A DNA stretch of 6,260 nucleotides, from assembly GCA_938046495.1 (NCBI GenBank), contig CALIXG010000058.1:1-6260 (forward strand). The letters run 5' to 3'. The notes under the pieces were generated by a model. It did no database searches. It had not been told where the DNA came from and saw nothing but the letters and a program-made list of their open reading frames with translations. This stretch comes from an uncultured Candidatus Saccharibacteria bacterium. Its GTDB lineage: Bacteria > Patescibacteriota > Saccharimonadia > Saccharimonadales > Saccharimonadaceae. This document shows positions 5,841 through 6,260 of the stretch, piece by piece (positions within the stretch are counted from its first letter, which is position 1; the number at the start of each line of letters is the position of its first letter). Both the position numbers and the translations under genes were made by a program.

Positions 5841-6260
5841 TGTTTAGTTTGATTTATGAGAAAATCGCCAATTTCGCCGTAGTGAATATGGTTATTTAAT
5901 TCTTCGATATCGATTAATTCATAACCAATTACAGAGCCGTCTGGGTCATTTGTGAATTCACCGAGCTTTTCGAGTTCGGCATAGACGCGTAATTGGTAGC
6001 CTGTATTTCCCTGATTATCATAAACTTTTTGATAACCGAGTGGAAACCAGGATTTGATTGCCATGTTTAGCTCTTCTTTGGCTTCGCGAGAAATAGTTTG
6101 GAAGATAGATTCGTAAGGTTTTACTCCTCCACCGGGAAGATTATCTGAGGCGTGAGCATATTTTACGATAGGTACTAGATTTTGAAAATTGCCGATAATA
6201 TAAATCTGTGACCAGGGTAAATCAGGTACTTCTTGTCCGACTAAACTATAAAAATCTGTG
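5828..6260 (-). CDS. Nudix hydrolase, C-terminal part (5' end outside the window)
   Basis: The last 143 residues are visible, ending at TAA (5828-5830). The frame is open to the window edge, so the true start lies beyond 6260; ATG 6064 is an internal methionine, since the catalytic motif lies upstream of it. The Nudix box GGVKPYESIFQTISREAKEE (about 6071-6130) fits G-x5-E-x7-R-E-U-x-E-E. The usual final glycine is replaced by asparagine (EELNM), which is tolerated in some members. The REAKEE glutamates should bind the metal that helps cut a nucleoside diphosphate linked to another group; the substrate cannot be told. The upstream strand IYIIGNF and downstream SWFPLGYQKVYD and YQLRVYAEL fit the Nudix beta-alpha-beta fold. 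There is no signal peptide in the visible part, so it is likely cytosolic. It converges with the third BspA-like gene and appears unrelated to it. Confidence 0.88.
   Translation of the reverse strand, partial: TDFYSLVGQEVPDLPWSQIYIIGNFQNLVPIVKYAHASDNLPGGGVKPYESIFQTISREAKEELNMAIKSWFPLGYQKVYDNQGNTGYQLRVYAELEKLGEFTNDPDGSVIGYELIDIEELNNHIHYGEIGDFLINQTKHLYK

Overview
The window looks like a piece of an AT-rich bacterial genome, most likely from the Candidate Phyla Radiation, with Candidatus Saccharibacteria (TM7) as the best guess. This rests on three things: secreted BspA-type (DUF285) leucine-rich-repeat proteins built on an N-terminal domain with a 'TGYT...NTWGYK...GSYTN' pattern; extended -10 promoters lying almost on the start codons; and the form of the rRNA genes. 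The lineage is inferred from memory of family patterns, not from a search.

Layout: (1) Bases 1 to about 565 hold the end of an rRNA operon on the + strand: the 3' end of 23S rRNA, a spacer of about 135 bases with two hairpins and no tRNA, 5S rRNA, and a strong intrinsic terminator. (2) Bases 667-5815 hold three paralogous + strand genes for exported BspA-like proteins. Each has a signal peptide, a predicted beta-rich N-terminal domain, a linker, 5 to 10 LRR units of about 26 residues, and an 'LRGGNG...LRID..G..GYFT' C-terminal cap. Each gene has its own promoter, and the first two have clear terminators, so this is a tandem array of separate transcription units and not one operon. (3) Bases 5828-6260 hold the C-terminal part of a Nudix hydrolase on the - strand, converging on the third paralog.

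The most striking feature is an in-frame TGA at 1065-1067 in the first paralog. It stands exactly where both other paralogs encode the glycine of 'NTWGYK', and the frame is open on both sides. One G-to-T change (GGA to TGA) would explain it. It is also what Absconditabacteria and Gracilibacteria, which read UGA as glycine, would show. However, every other glycine in the three paralogs (about 70) and in the Nudix gene uses GGN, so a recent nonsense mutation, an on/off allele or a sequencing error is more likely than code 25.

The three proteins presumably act outside the cell in adhesion or host and partner contact, as known for BspA-family proteins. None has a visible C-terminal sorting signal or membrane anchor. 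Two short leaderless-type reading frames (2636-2701 and 4331-4354) sit between the large genes and are speculative.
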